Origin: Dehalococcoidia bacterium UBA3254
Lineage (GTDB): Bacteria > Chloroflexota > Dehalococcoidia > Dehalococcoidales > UBA3254
Reading direction: 5' to 3'
Assembly (NCBI GenBank): GCA_002362735.1
Contig: DEUU01000331.1
Location: 1 to 12,649, forward strand
Length of the DNA: 12,649 nt
How positions within the stretch are numbered: the first letter of the stretch is position 1; each line of letters opens with the position of its first letter. This document shows, in pieces, positions 6,988-12,649 of the stretch. A program made the position numbers and the translations under genes. The notes under the pieces are model-generated. The model saw nothing but the letters and a program-made list of their open reading frames with translations, searched no databases and had not been told where the DNA came from.

Positions 6988-7008
6988 AAACCGCGAAACA
7001 GGCGGTTT
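6988..7008. other. Stem-loop upstream of the SDR promoter
   Basis: A perfect 7-bp inverted repeat AAACCGC/GCGGTTT has a 7-base loop and is followed by TTTTA. It lies 22 bases upstream of the -35 at 7030. It could be an operator or a short insulating terminator. The T run is too short to call it a strong terminator. Confidence 0.4.
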
Positions 7009-7029
7009 TAATATCCAGTTTCAATTATC

Positions 7030-7058
7030 TTGACTTACCGGTATATACAATCTACAAT
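7030..7058 (+). promoter_or_regulatory. Sigma70-type promoter candidate for the first SDR gene
   Basis: TTGACT (7030-7035), a 17-base spacer and TACAAT (7053-7058) make a strong match. Transcription would begin near 7065, leaving about 128 untranslated bases before the ATG at 7193. The -10 hexamer is identical to that of the livK promoter candidate. Confidence 0.65.
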
Positions 7059-7109
7059 TTTATTAGCTTCAAATAACATCCTTTGCTTTCCAAGATATGC
7101 GTCGAAAAA

Positions 7110-7170
7110 CACAGTTTATAAAATCATGATCTGGATCGCGATCAAAGCTGATTCCTGCGAGTTTACTGTG
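7110..7170 (+). promoter_or_regulatory. Possible structured leader with inverted repeats before the SDR gene
   Basis: CACAGT (7110-7115) pairs with ACTGTG (7165-7170), closing a region that contains the palindrome GATCGCGATC (7134-7143) and the inverted repeat TGATC-N8-GATCA (7127-7144). The outer stem ends 7 bases before AGGAGG. It may be an operator or an RNA structure controlling translation. No known riboswitch class is recognised. Confidence 0.3.
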
Positions 7171-7192
7171 AAAATATAGGAGGAATTTATTG

Positions 7193-7963
7193 ATGTTCAG
7201 ACTAGATGGTAAAGTAGCGATTTTAACCGGGGCTAGCTCGGGTATCGGACGGGCGGTCTCGGTCCTTTTTGCCAAACAGGGAGCAAAAGTCGTGATAGCT
7301 GCCAGGAGTATCGATGGTCTCAATGAGACGCTTGAGATGGTTAAAGCAGCCGGCGGTGAAGGGATTGCAGTAAAGACCGATACCACGGTAGAAAAAGATG
7401 TGCAAAATCTGGTAGATACTGCCATCAGGAAATATGGCAAGCTGGATATTGCATTTAATAATGCCGGGATGCAGAATACTGGTAAACAAATTCATGAGAC
7501 CAGGCTGGAAGATTGGGAGGAGGTCATCCGGACCAACCTCAGGAGTTGTTTCCTGTGTTTGAAATATGAGGTCCCGCAAATGTTCGCCCGAGGTGGATCA
7601 ATTATTAACACTTCTTCTCCCGCCGGCGTAGTCGGCATCCCCGATAACGCTGCTTACTGTGCCAGCAAAGCCGGTATCATCAATCTTACCAGAGCCGCTG
7701 CTTATGAATATTCAGGAAAATACAAGATTCGAATCAATGCTTACTGCCCGGGTGCCGTTAAGACTCCGATGCTGTTTAAAGCCTGGGGAGGTGATCCGAA
7801 TGCGATCAATGAAGACCCGAAGAATTGGATTAAGAAAGCGCCCATGAATTATCTGGTTGAACCTGAAACTGTAGCTCCGGGAGTGTTATATCTGGCTTCA
7901 GATGAGACTTCCTTTGTCACCGGTACGGTACTGGTCATGGATGGCGGTTTCTTAGCAATCTGA
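7193..7963 (+). CDS. Short-chain dehydrogenase/reductase (SDR), first of the tandem pair, predicted NADP-preferring
   Basis: This 256-residue classical SDR is a cytosolic NAD(P)-dependent alcohol/ketone oxidoreductase. The cofactor motif TGASSGIG is at residues 12-19, FNNAG at 88-92, and the catalytic triad is Ser142, Tyr155 and Lys159 (YCASK). The C-terminus VTGTVLVMDGGF is typical. Arg38 follows the second strand (VIAARS) where NAD enzymes carry Asp, suggesting NADP(H); this is inference. AGGAGG lies 9 bases before ATG 7193; an adjacent TTG at 7190 is less likely. It shares the segment CLKYE(V/L)PQM with the next SDR, so the two may be related duplicates. The substrate is not predictable. 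It has its own promoter and leader, and is divergent from the VOC pair. Confidence 0.92.
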   Translation: MFRLDGKVAILTGASSGIGRAVSVLFAKQGAKVVIAARSIDGLNETLEMVKAAGGEGIAVKTDTTVEKDVQNLVDTAIRKYGKLDIAFNNAGMQNTGKQIHETRLEDWEEVIRTNLRSCFLCLKYEVPQMFARGGSIINTSSPAGVVGIPDNAAYCASKAGIINLTRAAAYEYSGKYKIRINAYCPGAVKTPMLFKAWGGDPNAINEDPKNWIKKAPMNYLVEPETVAPGVLYLASDETSFVTGTVLVMDGGFLAI

Positions 7964-8007
7964 CTCCATCCCTCTACCTAAATAATTAAGGCGCATGAAT
8001 AATATTT

Positions 8008-8016
8008 TGATATAAT
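8008..8016 (+). promoter_or_regulatory. Extended -10 promoter candidate for the second SDR gene
   Basis: TGATATAAT combines the extended TGn element with a perfect TATAAT (8011-8016). No recognisable -35 lies 16-18 bases upstream, as allowed for extended -10 promoters. It would start transcription near 8023, about 34 bases before the ATG, so the second SDR may also be expressed separately from the first. Confidence 0.5.
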
Positions 8017-8056
8017 GGTTTTTACCGGATTTTAACGTTTAAGATGAGGAGGAAAT

Positions 8057-8818
8057 ATGGCTGTTAGATTTCAAAATAAGATTTGTCTGGTGACAGGTGC
8101 GGGTTCCGGCATTGGTAAAACTACAGCTTTGAAGTTCGCCAAAGAAGGGGCTATTTTAGCGTTAGCAGATTTGAACCCGCAAAGCGGAATCTTAACAGCC
8201 AATGAGATTAATAAGCATGGTGGAAACGCTATTTTCGTTCAGACAGATGTTTCTAAAGCGAATGAAGTTGCAGCGCTGGTAAAAACAACGATTGATACTT
8301 TTGGAAGGTTGGACATAGCTGTGAACAACGCCGGCATCGGGCATAAACCATCACTGATTCACGAGATAGAAGAAGAAGCTTTCGACAGAGTTATTTCTGT
8401 AGATTTAAAGGGAGTCTGGCTTTGTTTGAAGTACGAGCTTCCTCAGATGGTTAAACAGAAATTTGGCCGAATAGTAAATATTTCATCTATCGGTGGCATT
8501 ATCGGCGCTAAAGGACTTGCAGCGTATTCAGCGGCTAAAGGCGGTGTTAATCAGTTGACCCGTGTCACAGCTCTGGAATATGCATCATACGGTATCCGGA
8601 CAAATGCTGTCTGTCCTGCTGTAACCATGACTCCATTAACCGAAGATACGCTGCGTAACGACCCCGAACAATTCAAAGAAATGACTGCTTTGCAACCTCT
8701 TGGACGCCTGGCTCAGCCGGAGGAAATGGCCGATGTCGCACTCTGGTTATGCTCTGACGAGTCATCTTATGTAAATGGTGTTTGCCTCCCGGTGGACGGT
8801 GGATACACAATTGCTTGA
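8057..8818 (+). CDS. Short-chain dehydrogenase/reductase (SDR), second of the tandem pair, predicted NAD-preferring
   Basis: This 253-residue classical SDR resembles 3-oxoacyl-ACP reductase/cyclohexanol-dehydrogenase-type enzymes. TGAGSGIG is at residues 13-20, NNAG at 90-93, and the catalytic residues are Ser144, Tyr157 and Lys161 (YSAAK). The C-terminus is VCLPVDGGYTIA. Asp38 at the end of the second strand (ALADLN) favours NAD(H), in contrast to Arg in the preceding SDR, so the pair may use different cofactors. ATG 8057 has AGGAGG 4 bases upstream. It lies 93 bases after the first SDR with its own extended -10 candidate between them. It converges on the MmgE/PrpD gene across a 73-base gap in which I see no clear terminator. 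Confidence 0.92.
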   Translation: MAVRFQNKICLVTGAGSGIGKTTALKFAKEGAILALADLNPQSGILTANEINKHGGNAIFVQTDVSKANEVAALVKTTIDTFGRLDIAVNNAGIGHKPSLIHEIEEEAFDRVISVDLKGVWLCLKYELPQMVKQKFGRIVNISSIGGIIGAKGLAAYSAAKGGVNQLTRVTALEYASYGIRTNAVCPAVTMTPLTEDTLRNDPEQFKEMTALQPLGRLAQPEEMADVALWLCSDESSYVNGVCLPVDGGYTIA

Positions 8819-8891
8819 TTCAGTAACCCTGAGTGAATGAAATATTTACCAAGCAGCAATATAACTGGGACGGTTTAAAATCTTCATCCAA

Positions 8892-10256
8892 TTATTCACT
8901 GAGGAAAAGTGGGATAATTTTCCTCACATCGTCGATGTCTTCTAGATGTTCAATATATGTCACCAATTTTTCAATATTTCGCGGTGGCAATTTCTTTTTC
9001 GCGTAAGATATGCAATCCTGAAAATGGACGTGATGTTCATCTTTAGTAAGGGGTCTTTCAGGAAATCCGCGAGGGATATATACACTTTTTCCCAGAATAC
9101 CTCTATTCTTAGTGACAATCTTCATTTCTATCGCAGTATCCCGTCTTGAATTCAAACCTGAATCAGCAACTACCTTGATCCTTTCAATCAACGGCATAAT
9201 TGCGGGGTCTTTAACCGATAATTCGTCAAAATGTTGCAATTTTGAGCTTCGTCTGAGTAAGGCGTCGGCCAGACAGTACTGGATGCTGAACTGAGCATCC
9301 ACTTTGGGGTTAGATCCAATCTTGAAATTGTGCCCTACCAGATTGTAGATATAAGGGGTTAGTCTGATCTCAATTTGCTCAACTTCTTCCGGAAGCAGAT
9401 CTGACTCTCTTATTATGTCAAGAATAGCATCTGTTCCCGCTAACGTACCTCCGCAACTCGGATACAGCTTAAAGACCGTTTTTTCCAGTTCGAATCTCGT
9501 TCCGAGATCTCCCCCAACCTGCTGAGCATCAAATTTATCTCTGGCAAATAGGTGAAAATAACCATACACTCCTTCGAGAAAATTATGAGGACCATTAATC
9601 CCTTTTTGCGCTAACTGAGCGCAGACTATCCCGCTCTGGGCTGTCCAACCCTGGATTAAACGTACTGCCAGAGAACCATCGATATTGCTTTGAAAACTGC
9701 CACTTGACCGGTTAAAAGCAAGAGCCAGCGCATTCAGTTGTTGGTTAACGTCTAAATACAATAATTTCCCGGCGATGGAAGCGGTCGCGAAAATGCCGCA
9801 TACTCCAGTTGGATCGAATCCATTATATTCTTTATCCGAAAGATTCAGTCTCACAGCAACTTCTGTCCCCACCACCAGGGCTGTAAGAAATTCCTTTCCT
9901 GTGCATCCACCGATCAATTCGGCGGCGGCTAACGCGGTTGGAAAGGAAGATGAGCCGATATGCAATCCTGGAGGCAGAACGTCACAAAAATCTAAAGATC
10001 TGGACATCATGCCATTGACCAATGCAGCGTTATGAGCCGGAACCTTTTCTCCGTGAACTAATATCGTTGCCTCTTTGTTTCCGCCCCATTCTTTGACCTG
10101 ATCGAATACAGCGCTGCAGCCTTCGGCTGTAGCTCCTGCAATCGTCGTTCCGGCTACAGTCAAAATTACATTTTTGGTAATGTTGATTGTCTTTTCGGGA
10201 AGGTCTTCATACCTGCTTTCGACAATGAACTGTGCGAGATTCTTTTCCAGCATCAT
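8892..10256 (-). CDS. MmgE/PrpD-family protein (2-methylcitrate dehydratase / cis-aconitate decarboxylase fold)
   Basis: This is 454 residues, the normal length for the family, which includes PrpD, ACOD1/IRG1 and iminodisuccinate epimerase. Recognisable segments are the helical N-terminus, SLDFCDVLPPGLHIGSSSFP (about 87-106, with Asp92 and His99), GFDPTGVCGIFATASIAGKLL (146-166), GWTAQSGIVCAQLAQKGINGP (203-223), FKLYPSCGGTLAGTDAILDI (262-281, Lys263) and AQFSIQYCLADALL (321-334). Two positions that are commonly His are changed: Asp148 in the usual GF/WHPTG motif and Leu272 in the usual YPxCxxTH motif. It may therefore carry out a different reaction from dehydration or have a non-enzymatic role. 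The first possible start is ATG 10256, as an in-frame TAA lies just upstream. The nearest AAGGA is 13 or more bases away, so the ribosome site is poor. It is the last gene of the leftward group. Confidence 0.88.
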   Translation of the reverse strand: MMLEKNLAQFIVESRYEDLPEKTINITKNVILTVAGTTIAGATAEGCSAVFDQVKEWGGNKEATILVHGEKVPAHNAALVNGMMSRSLDFCDVLPPGLHIGSSSFPTALAAAELIGGCTGKEFLTALVVGTEVAVRLNLSDKEYNGFDPTGVCGIFATASIAGKLLYLDVNQQLNALALAFNRSSGSFQSNIDGSLAVRLIQGWTAQSGIVCAQLAQKGINGPHNFLEGVYGYFHLFARDKFDAQQVGGDLGTRFELEKTVFKLYPSCGGTLAGTDAILDIIRESDLLPEEVEQIEIRLTPYIYNLVGHNFKIGSNPKVDAQFSIQYCLADALLRRSSKLQHFDELSVKDPAIMPLIERIKVVADSGLNSRRDTAIEMKIVTKNRGILGKSVYIPRGFPERPLTKDEHHVHFQDCISYAKKKLPPRNIEKLVTYIEHLEDIDDVRKIIPLFLSE

Positions 10257-10308
10257 CTGCTTTTATGACTTCCTTAAACAAATTTATTTATTTTGTTTAT
10301 ATTTTAGC

Positions 10309-10722
10309 TTATTCTCCGAATAACTTCAGTACAACCCTTTTCTTGCGTTGACCATCAAATTCGGCGTAATAAATTTGTTGCCAGGGACCAAGGTCCAGAA
10401 AGCCATGTGTTACGGGAACCATAACTTCATGATGAACCAGAAGACTTTTAAGATGGGCATCTCCATTTGACTCACCGGTAGCGTGATGTTTATAGTCCGC
10501 TTTATAAGGGGCCAATTTTTCCAGCCATTCATCAATGTCCTGTATCAACCCTTCTTCAGCATCATTCACATACACACCCGCCGTGATATGCATAGCCGAA
10601 ACCAGTATAAAACCTTCCTTGATTTTACTGCGTTCTATCATATCTTTGACTTTATCTGTGATGTTGATATACTCGCGATGCTGTTTCGTATTAAACCACA
10701 GATATTCAGTAAACGATTTCAC
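10309..10722 (-). CDS. YjbQ/UPF0047 family protein (secondary thiamine-phosphate synthase-like)
   Basis: This is a compact 137-residue member of the YjbQ family. Family residues are clear: [12 protein letters not shown] (43-54, His45 and Asn53), [21 protein letters not shown] (about 76-95, His80, Asn86 and His90), [23 protein letters not shown] (about 102-124) and the basic end [13 protein letters not shown]. coli YjbQ has weak thiamine-phosphate synthase activity in genetic assays; the physiological role is unsettled, so thiamine synthesis should not be assumed. GTG at 10722 is chosen because AAGGAGG ends 5 bases before it; a GTG at 10728 overlaps that site. It sits between an SDR (about 110 bases upstream) and MmgE/PrpD (52 bases downstream), all on the same strand. 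Confidence 0.9.
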   Translation of the reverse strand: MKSFTEYLWFNTKQHREYINITDKVKDMIERSKIKEGFILVSAMHITAGVYVNDAEEGLIQDIDEWLEKLAPYKADYKHHATGESNGDAHLKSLLVHHEVMVPVTHGFLDLGPWQQIYYAEFDGQRKKRVVLKLFGE

Positions 10723-10727
10723 AATCA

Positions 10728-10734
10728 CCTCCTT
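10728..10734 (-). promoter_or_regulatory. Ribosome binding site deciding the YjbQ start at 10722
   Basis: AAGGAGG on the minus strand is followed by TGATT and then GTG (10722-10720). The upstream in-frame GTG at 10728-10726 overlaps this element. Confidence 0.7.
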
Positions 10735-10836
10735 CTCTTACACTAACACCAAAAATTCCTTCAGAAGTTAAATGCCTTAGATTGAATAAGTTGTCCAAAT
10801 TATTTATTCCGAAAAAAGTGATCTTTTTCTTCCGGA

Positions 10837-11598
10837 TTACCTGGTTGAACCCGCCGCCAATTTCGAAATACCTCCATCCACCACAAAAATACTTCCGGTA
10901 ATATAGTCAGATTCAGGCGCAGCTAAAAATACAACCATATTGGCAATATCCTCCGGTAGCCCTAGCCTGCCTTTGGGGATTGTTCTGAGAGATCTTTGTT
11001 TAATAGATTCAGGAAGAATGCCGGAATCTATGGTCCCGGGACAAATAGCATTGATATTGATACCGAAGTCAGCGAGCTCGATTGCCAGCGTTTCGGTAAG
11101 GGCTTTAACACCGGCTTTGGAGGCTATATAAGGGGCCATTAAGGGTGGACAACCTCCACCTCCTCCTGAAGCCACAGAGGCGATATTAATAATGCGGCCG
11201 CCATTATTTTTGATCATATTCTTCGCCACAACCTGGGTACATAAAAAAGTGCCTTTCAGATTTACATCGAAAACCTGATCCCAATCTTCCTCAGTAATCT
11301 TCACGAAAGGCTTGATTACGCCATAAGCCGCGTTGTTTACCAGAATGTCCACTTTGCCGAATTTAGTCACTACCTCGACAGCCATCTTCTGTACATCGGC
11401 TTTTACCGTAATATCGCATTTTATTGCGATGGCTTTACCGCCGGATTCTCTGATCTCACTAGCTGCTAATTCGCAATCTTCCTGATTAACATCGCAAATT
11501 ACAACATTCGATCCTTCTGCGGCTAAGGCCTTCGCGATAGCTTTCCCAATACCTCTTCTGGAACCGGTAACGATAGCAGTTTGATTCAACAGTTTCAT
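10837..11598 (-). CDS. Short-chain dehydrogenase/reductase (SDR), predicted NAD-preferring, with Gly-rich active-site loop
   Basis: This 253-residue classical SDR has TGSRRGIG at residues 11-18, Asp36 after the second strand (VICDVN, suggesting NAD), NNAA at 88-91 (instead of NNAG), and Tyr157 and Lys161 (YIASK). The catalytic Ser is Ser141 or Ser144. The loop between Ser and Tyr contains a run of five glycines followed by Cys-Pro-Pro (SGGGGGCPP), a small insertion relative to the usual spacing. ATG 11598 has GGAG 7 bases upstream; ATG 11601 is a close alternative. Only 15 bases separate it from the stop of the 2-hydroxyacyl-CoA dehydratase-type gene, so co-translation is likely and a linked role, for example oxidising or forming a hydroxyacyl-CoA, is a reasonable inference. 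It is more distant in sequence from the two rightward SDRs. Confidence 0.92.
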   Translation of the reverse strand: MKLLNQTAIVTGSRRGIGKAIAKALAAEGSNVVICDVNQEDCELAASEIRESGGKAIAIKCDITVKADVQKMAVEVVTKFGKVDILVNNAAYGVIKPFVKITEEDWDQVFDVNLKGTFLCTQVVAKNMIKNNGGRIINIASVASGGGGGCPPLMAPYIASKAGVKALTETLAIELADFGININAICPGTIDSGILPESIKQRSLRTIPKGRLGLPEDIANMVVFLAAPESDYITGSIFVVDGGISKLAAGSTR

Positions 11599-11613
11599 CA
11601 TTTTTCTCCTCTA

Positions 11614-12649
11614 CTAAGTGCGTCTATCATCCAGCAATTCCAAAAACTGTTCGACTTTAGCAGTTATTTCCTCTTCGCTAACAATGGTAGAATCCGCCAG
11701 ATCACAGTCTATCACCAGTGTGGGTATACCTTCTTTTAACAAAGCATCTTTTATTATCTTGATCGTGGCACAGGTCTGCCGACAGCCTAAATGCGCCCAG
11801 TAAATAGCTCCATCCACACGGTATGCCTTAGCCTGTTTGACCGCCTTTTCGGCAACTCCACACAAAGGGCCGGTATCTGTCAAGGCAAAAGCTTTATTTG
11901 CCAGGCTCTCCAGAGGTCGCGATGGATCAATTTCCGCATCCGACCAGAGAGACAAATGAGGCTCGGCAACCATCGAGGCATGGTATTGCGTTTCCATAAT
12001 ATTCAAGAATTTCCAGAGGAAACTGGGATAAAAAAAGAAATTCATCAGGCGATACCTCTCCGGGATCTGAACGGTTTTTTGTATCTCTTCTTTCATCTCG
12101 TCGCGTATTACTTCATAAAAGTTAATCAGTTCTGAAGTCCCTGAAAGCAACAATTGTGCCAGGGTCATCTCAATCAAATGATGACTGCGCATAGGTGAGG
12201 GAATCGATTTCCGGAGTTCGCAAATTTCGCGGAATACTTCTGTTGATCGCCGGGAGTATTCCATCGCCTCTTTCAAGCGGTCCGGGTCCATTTTTCGATG
12301 GGTAAGATCTTCGAGGTAATGGATCATGGATTCCAGTTCGTTGACATAGTATTTTCGCCCTTCCGGAGTATCATGATAAGGTCGGTCCAAATACAGGCCG
12401 GGACGGTCGTAAGTTTTAACCAGATAATCTCCTGACTTGGCGGTCAGGTCACAGACCAGATTGCTCCAAATAAAAGCATCCGCTCTGGGGAGCCATCCCT
12501 GGTAAGCCATGGCGTTTAATAAGCGGTGTCCGGAGCAAATTTCGCTGGAGAAGCCCGCTGACTTAGCTACCGAAAAAGCATCTTCCAAACTAAGCATACG
12601 AGACATTATTTCACCCGCTCCTTCACGGTACATCGGCACTATATACATC
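11614..12649 (-). CDS. 2-hydroxyacyl-CoA dehydratase / benzoyl-CoA reductase-type subunit (HgdB/BcrC, D-component family), N-terminus cut by window edge
   Basis: These are 344 residues of a PF06050-type subunit that carries an Fe-S cluster and handles CoA-ester dehydration or ring reduction after activation by an ATP-driven partner. Cys38 (SEICSGHR), Cys66 (SNLVCDL) and Cys289 (HLGCRQTC) fit the three cluster-binding cysteines of the family. Other signatures are LPRADAFIWSNLVCD (53-67), LDRPYHDTPEGRKYYVNELESMIHYLEDLT (88-116), WAHLGCRQTC (284-293) and the tail EGIPTLVIDCDLADS followed by EEITAKVEQFLELL. The usual TR of the tail motif reads AK. The frame is open to the right edge and the family's N-terminal domain is missing, so the gene almost certainly continues outside. 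An internal start at 12606 is possible but less likely. The partner subunit and activator are not in view. It leads the leftward group. Confidence 0.88.
   Translation of the reverse strand, partial: MYIVPMYREGAGEIMSRMLSLEDAFSVAKSAGFSSEICSGHRLLNAMAYQGWLPRADAFIWSNLVCDLTAKSGDYLVKTYDRPGLYLDRPYHDTPEGRKYYVNELESMIHYLEDLTHRKMDPDRLKEAMEYSRRSTEVFREICELRKSIPSPMRSHHLIEMTLAQLLLSGTSELINFYEVIRDEMKEEIQKTVQIPERYRLMNFFFYPSFLWKFLNIMETQYHASMVAEPHLSLWSDAEIDPSRPLESLANKAFALTDTGPLCGVAEKAVKQAKAYRVDGAIYWAHLGCRQTCATIKIIKDALLKEGIPTLVIDCDLADSTIVSEEEITAKVEQFLELLDDRRT

Larger units (their letters stand above)
6825..7192. other. Divergent intergenic region between the VOC and SDR genes
   Basis: No protein gene is supported here. 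The left part must hold the promoter for the VOC pair, but I see only a TATAAA-type -10 on the minus strand (in AAATTTTATAAAA, complement side, about 6855-6870) without a good -35. The stretch ATCTGATCAAA at 6875-6885 repeats a sequence at 1646-1656. The right part holds a hairpin (6988-7008), a clear rightward promoter (7030-7058) and a leader of about 128 bases with inverted repeats ending just before the AGGAGG at 7178-7183. Confidence 0.6.

Noticed and set aside
10276..10298. AAACAAA/TTTGTTT inverted repeat before MmgE/PrpD as a regulatory site
   Set aside because: It is perfect over 7 bp but purely low-complexity AT-rich sequence, with no other supporting signal.
10811..10829. GAAAAAAG/CTTTTTC hairpin after the leftward SDR as a terminator
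   Set aside because: The A/T-only stem is weak and there is no separate T tract after it in the direction of transcription. It may simply be a poly-A/poly-T coincidence.

Overview
The window is bacterial. It has AGGAGG-type ribosome binding sites, sigma70-like promoter candidates, intrinsic terminators and a lipoprotein signal peptide. The gene content suggests a strict anaerobe: a NiFe hydrogenase large subunit, its maturation protease, a LUD-domain iron-sulfur protein and a 2-hydroxyacyl-CoA dehydratase/benzoyl-CoA reductase-type subunit. The solute-binding lipoprotein has a long Pro/Thr/Ser linker (APPTTS repeats). That linker, the hydrogenase context and the multiple SDR and MmgE/PrpD genes would fit an anaerobic sediment or subsurface Chloroflexota (Dehalococcoidia-like) genome. 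This taxonomic idea is inference only; a Gram-positive or Desulfobacterota-type anaerobe cannot be excluded.

Layout. Bases 3-1606 (+) hold the 3' end of a NiFe hydrogenase large subunit, its dedicated endopeptidase and a LUD protein. Bases 1607-1948 are non-coding and carry a promoter. Bases 1949-5305 (+) encode a branched-chain-amino-acid-type ABC importer: binding lipoprotein, LivH and LivM. An intrinsic terminator lies between livK and livH, and no ATPase genes are present. A bidirectional terminator at about 5356-5384 separates this from a leftward pair of VOC-fold genes (5408-6824). A divergent intergenic region (6825-7192) carries a good rightward promoter and a potentially structured leader. 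It is followed by two rightward SDR dehydrogenases (7193-8818). Converging on these is a leftward group (12649 down to 8892): a 2-hydroxyacyl-CoA dehydratase-type subunit (cut by the window edge), a third SDR, a YjbQ-family protein and an MmgE/PrpD-family protein.

How they may work together (inference). From 1949 to the right end the content resembles an accessory catabolic locus. An ABC importer takes up an organic acid or amino acid. CoA-ester chemistry (dehydratase or reductase subunit, MmgE/PrpD, VOC proteins) and three SDRs (one predicted to prefer NADP, two NAD) would process it, and the upstream hydrogenase would dispose of or supply reducing equivalents. The substrate cannot be read from the sequence. 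The oddest elements are an MmgE/PrpD protein lacking two usually conserved histidines, VOC proteins lacking usual metal-ligand histidines, a Liv transporter without ATPases, and three SDRs in one locus. Several start codons are reassigned here on ribosome-binding-site evidence (899, 1949, 5851, 7193, 10722, 11598).
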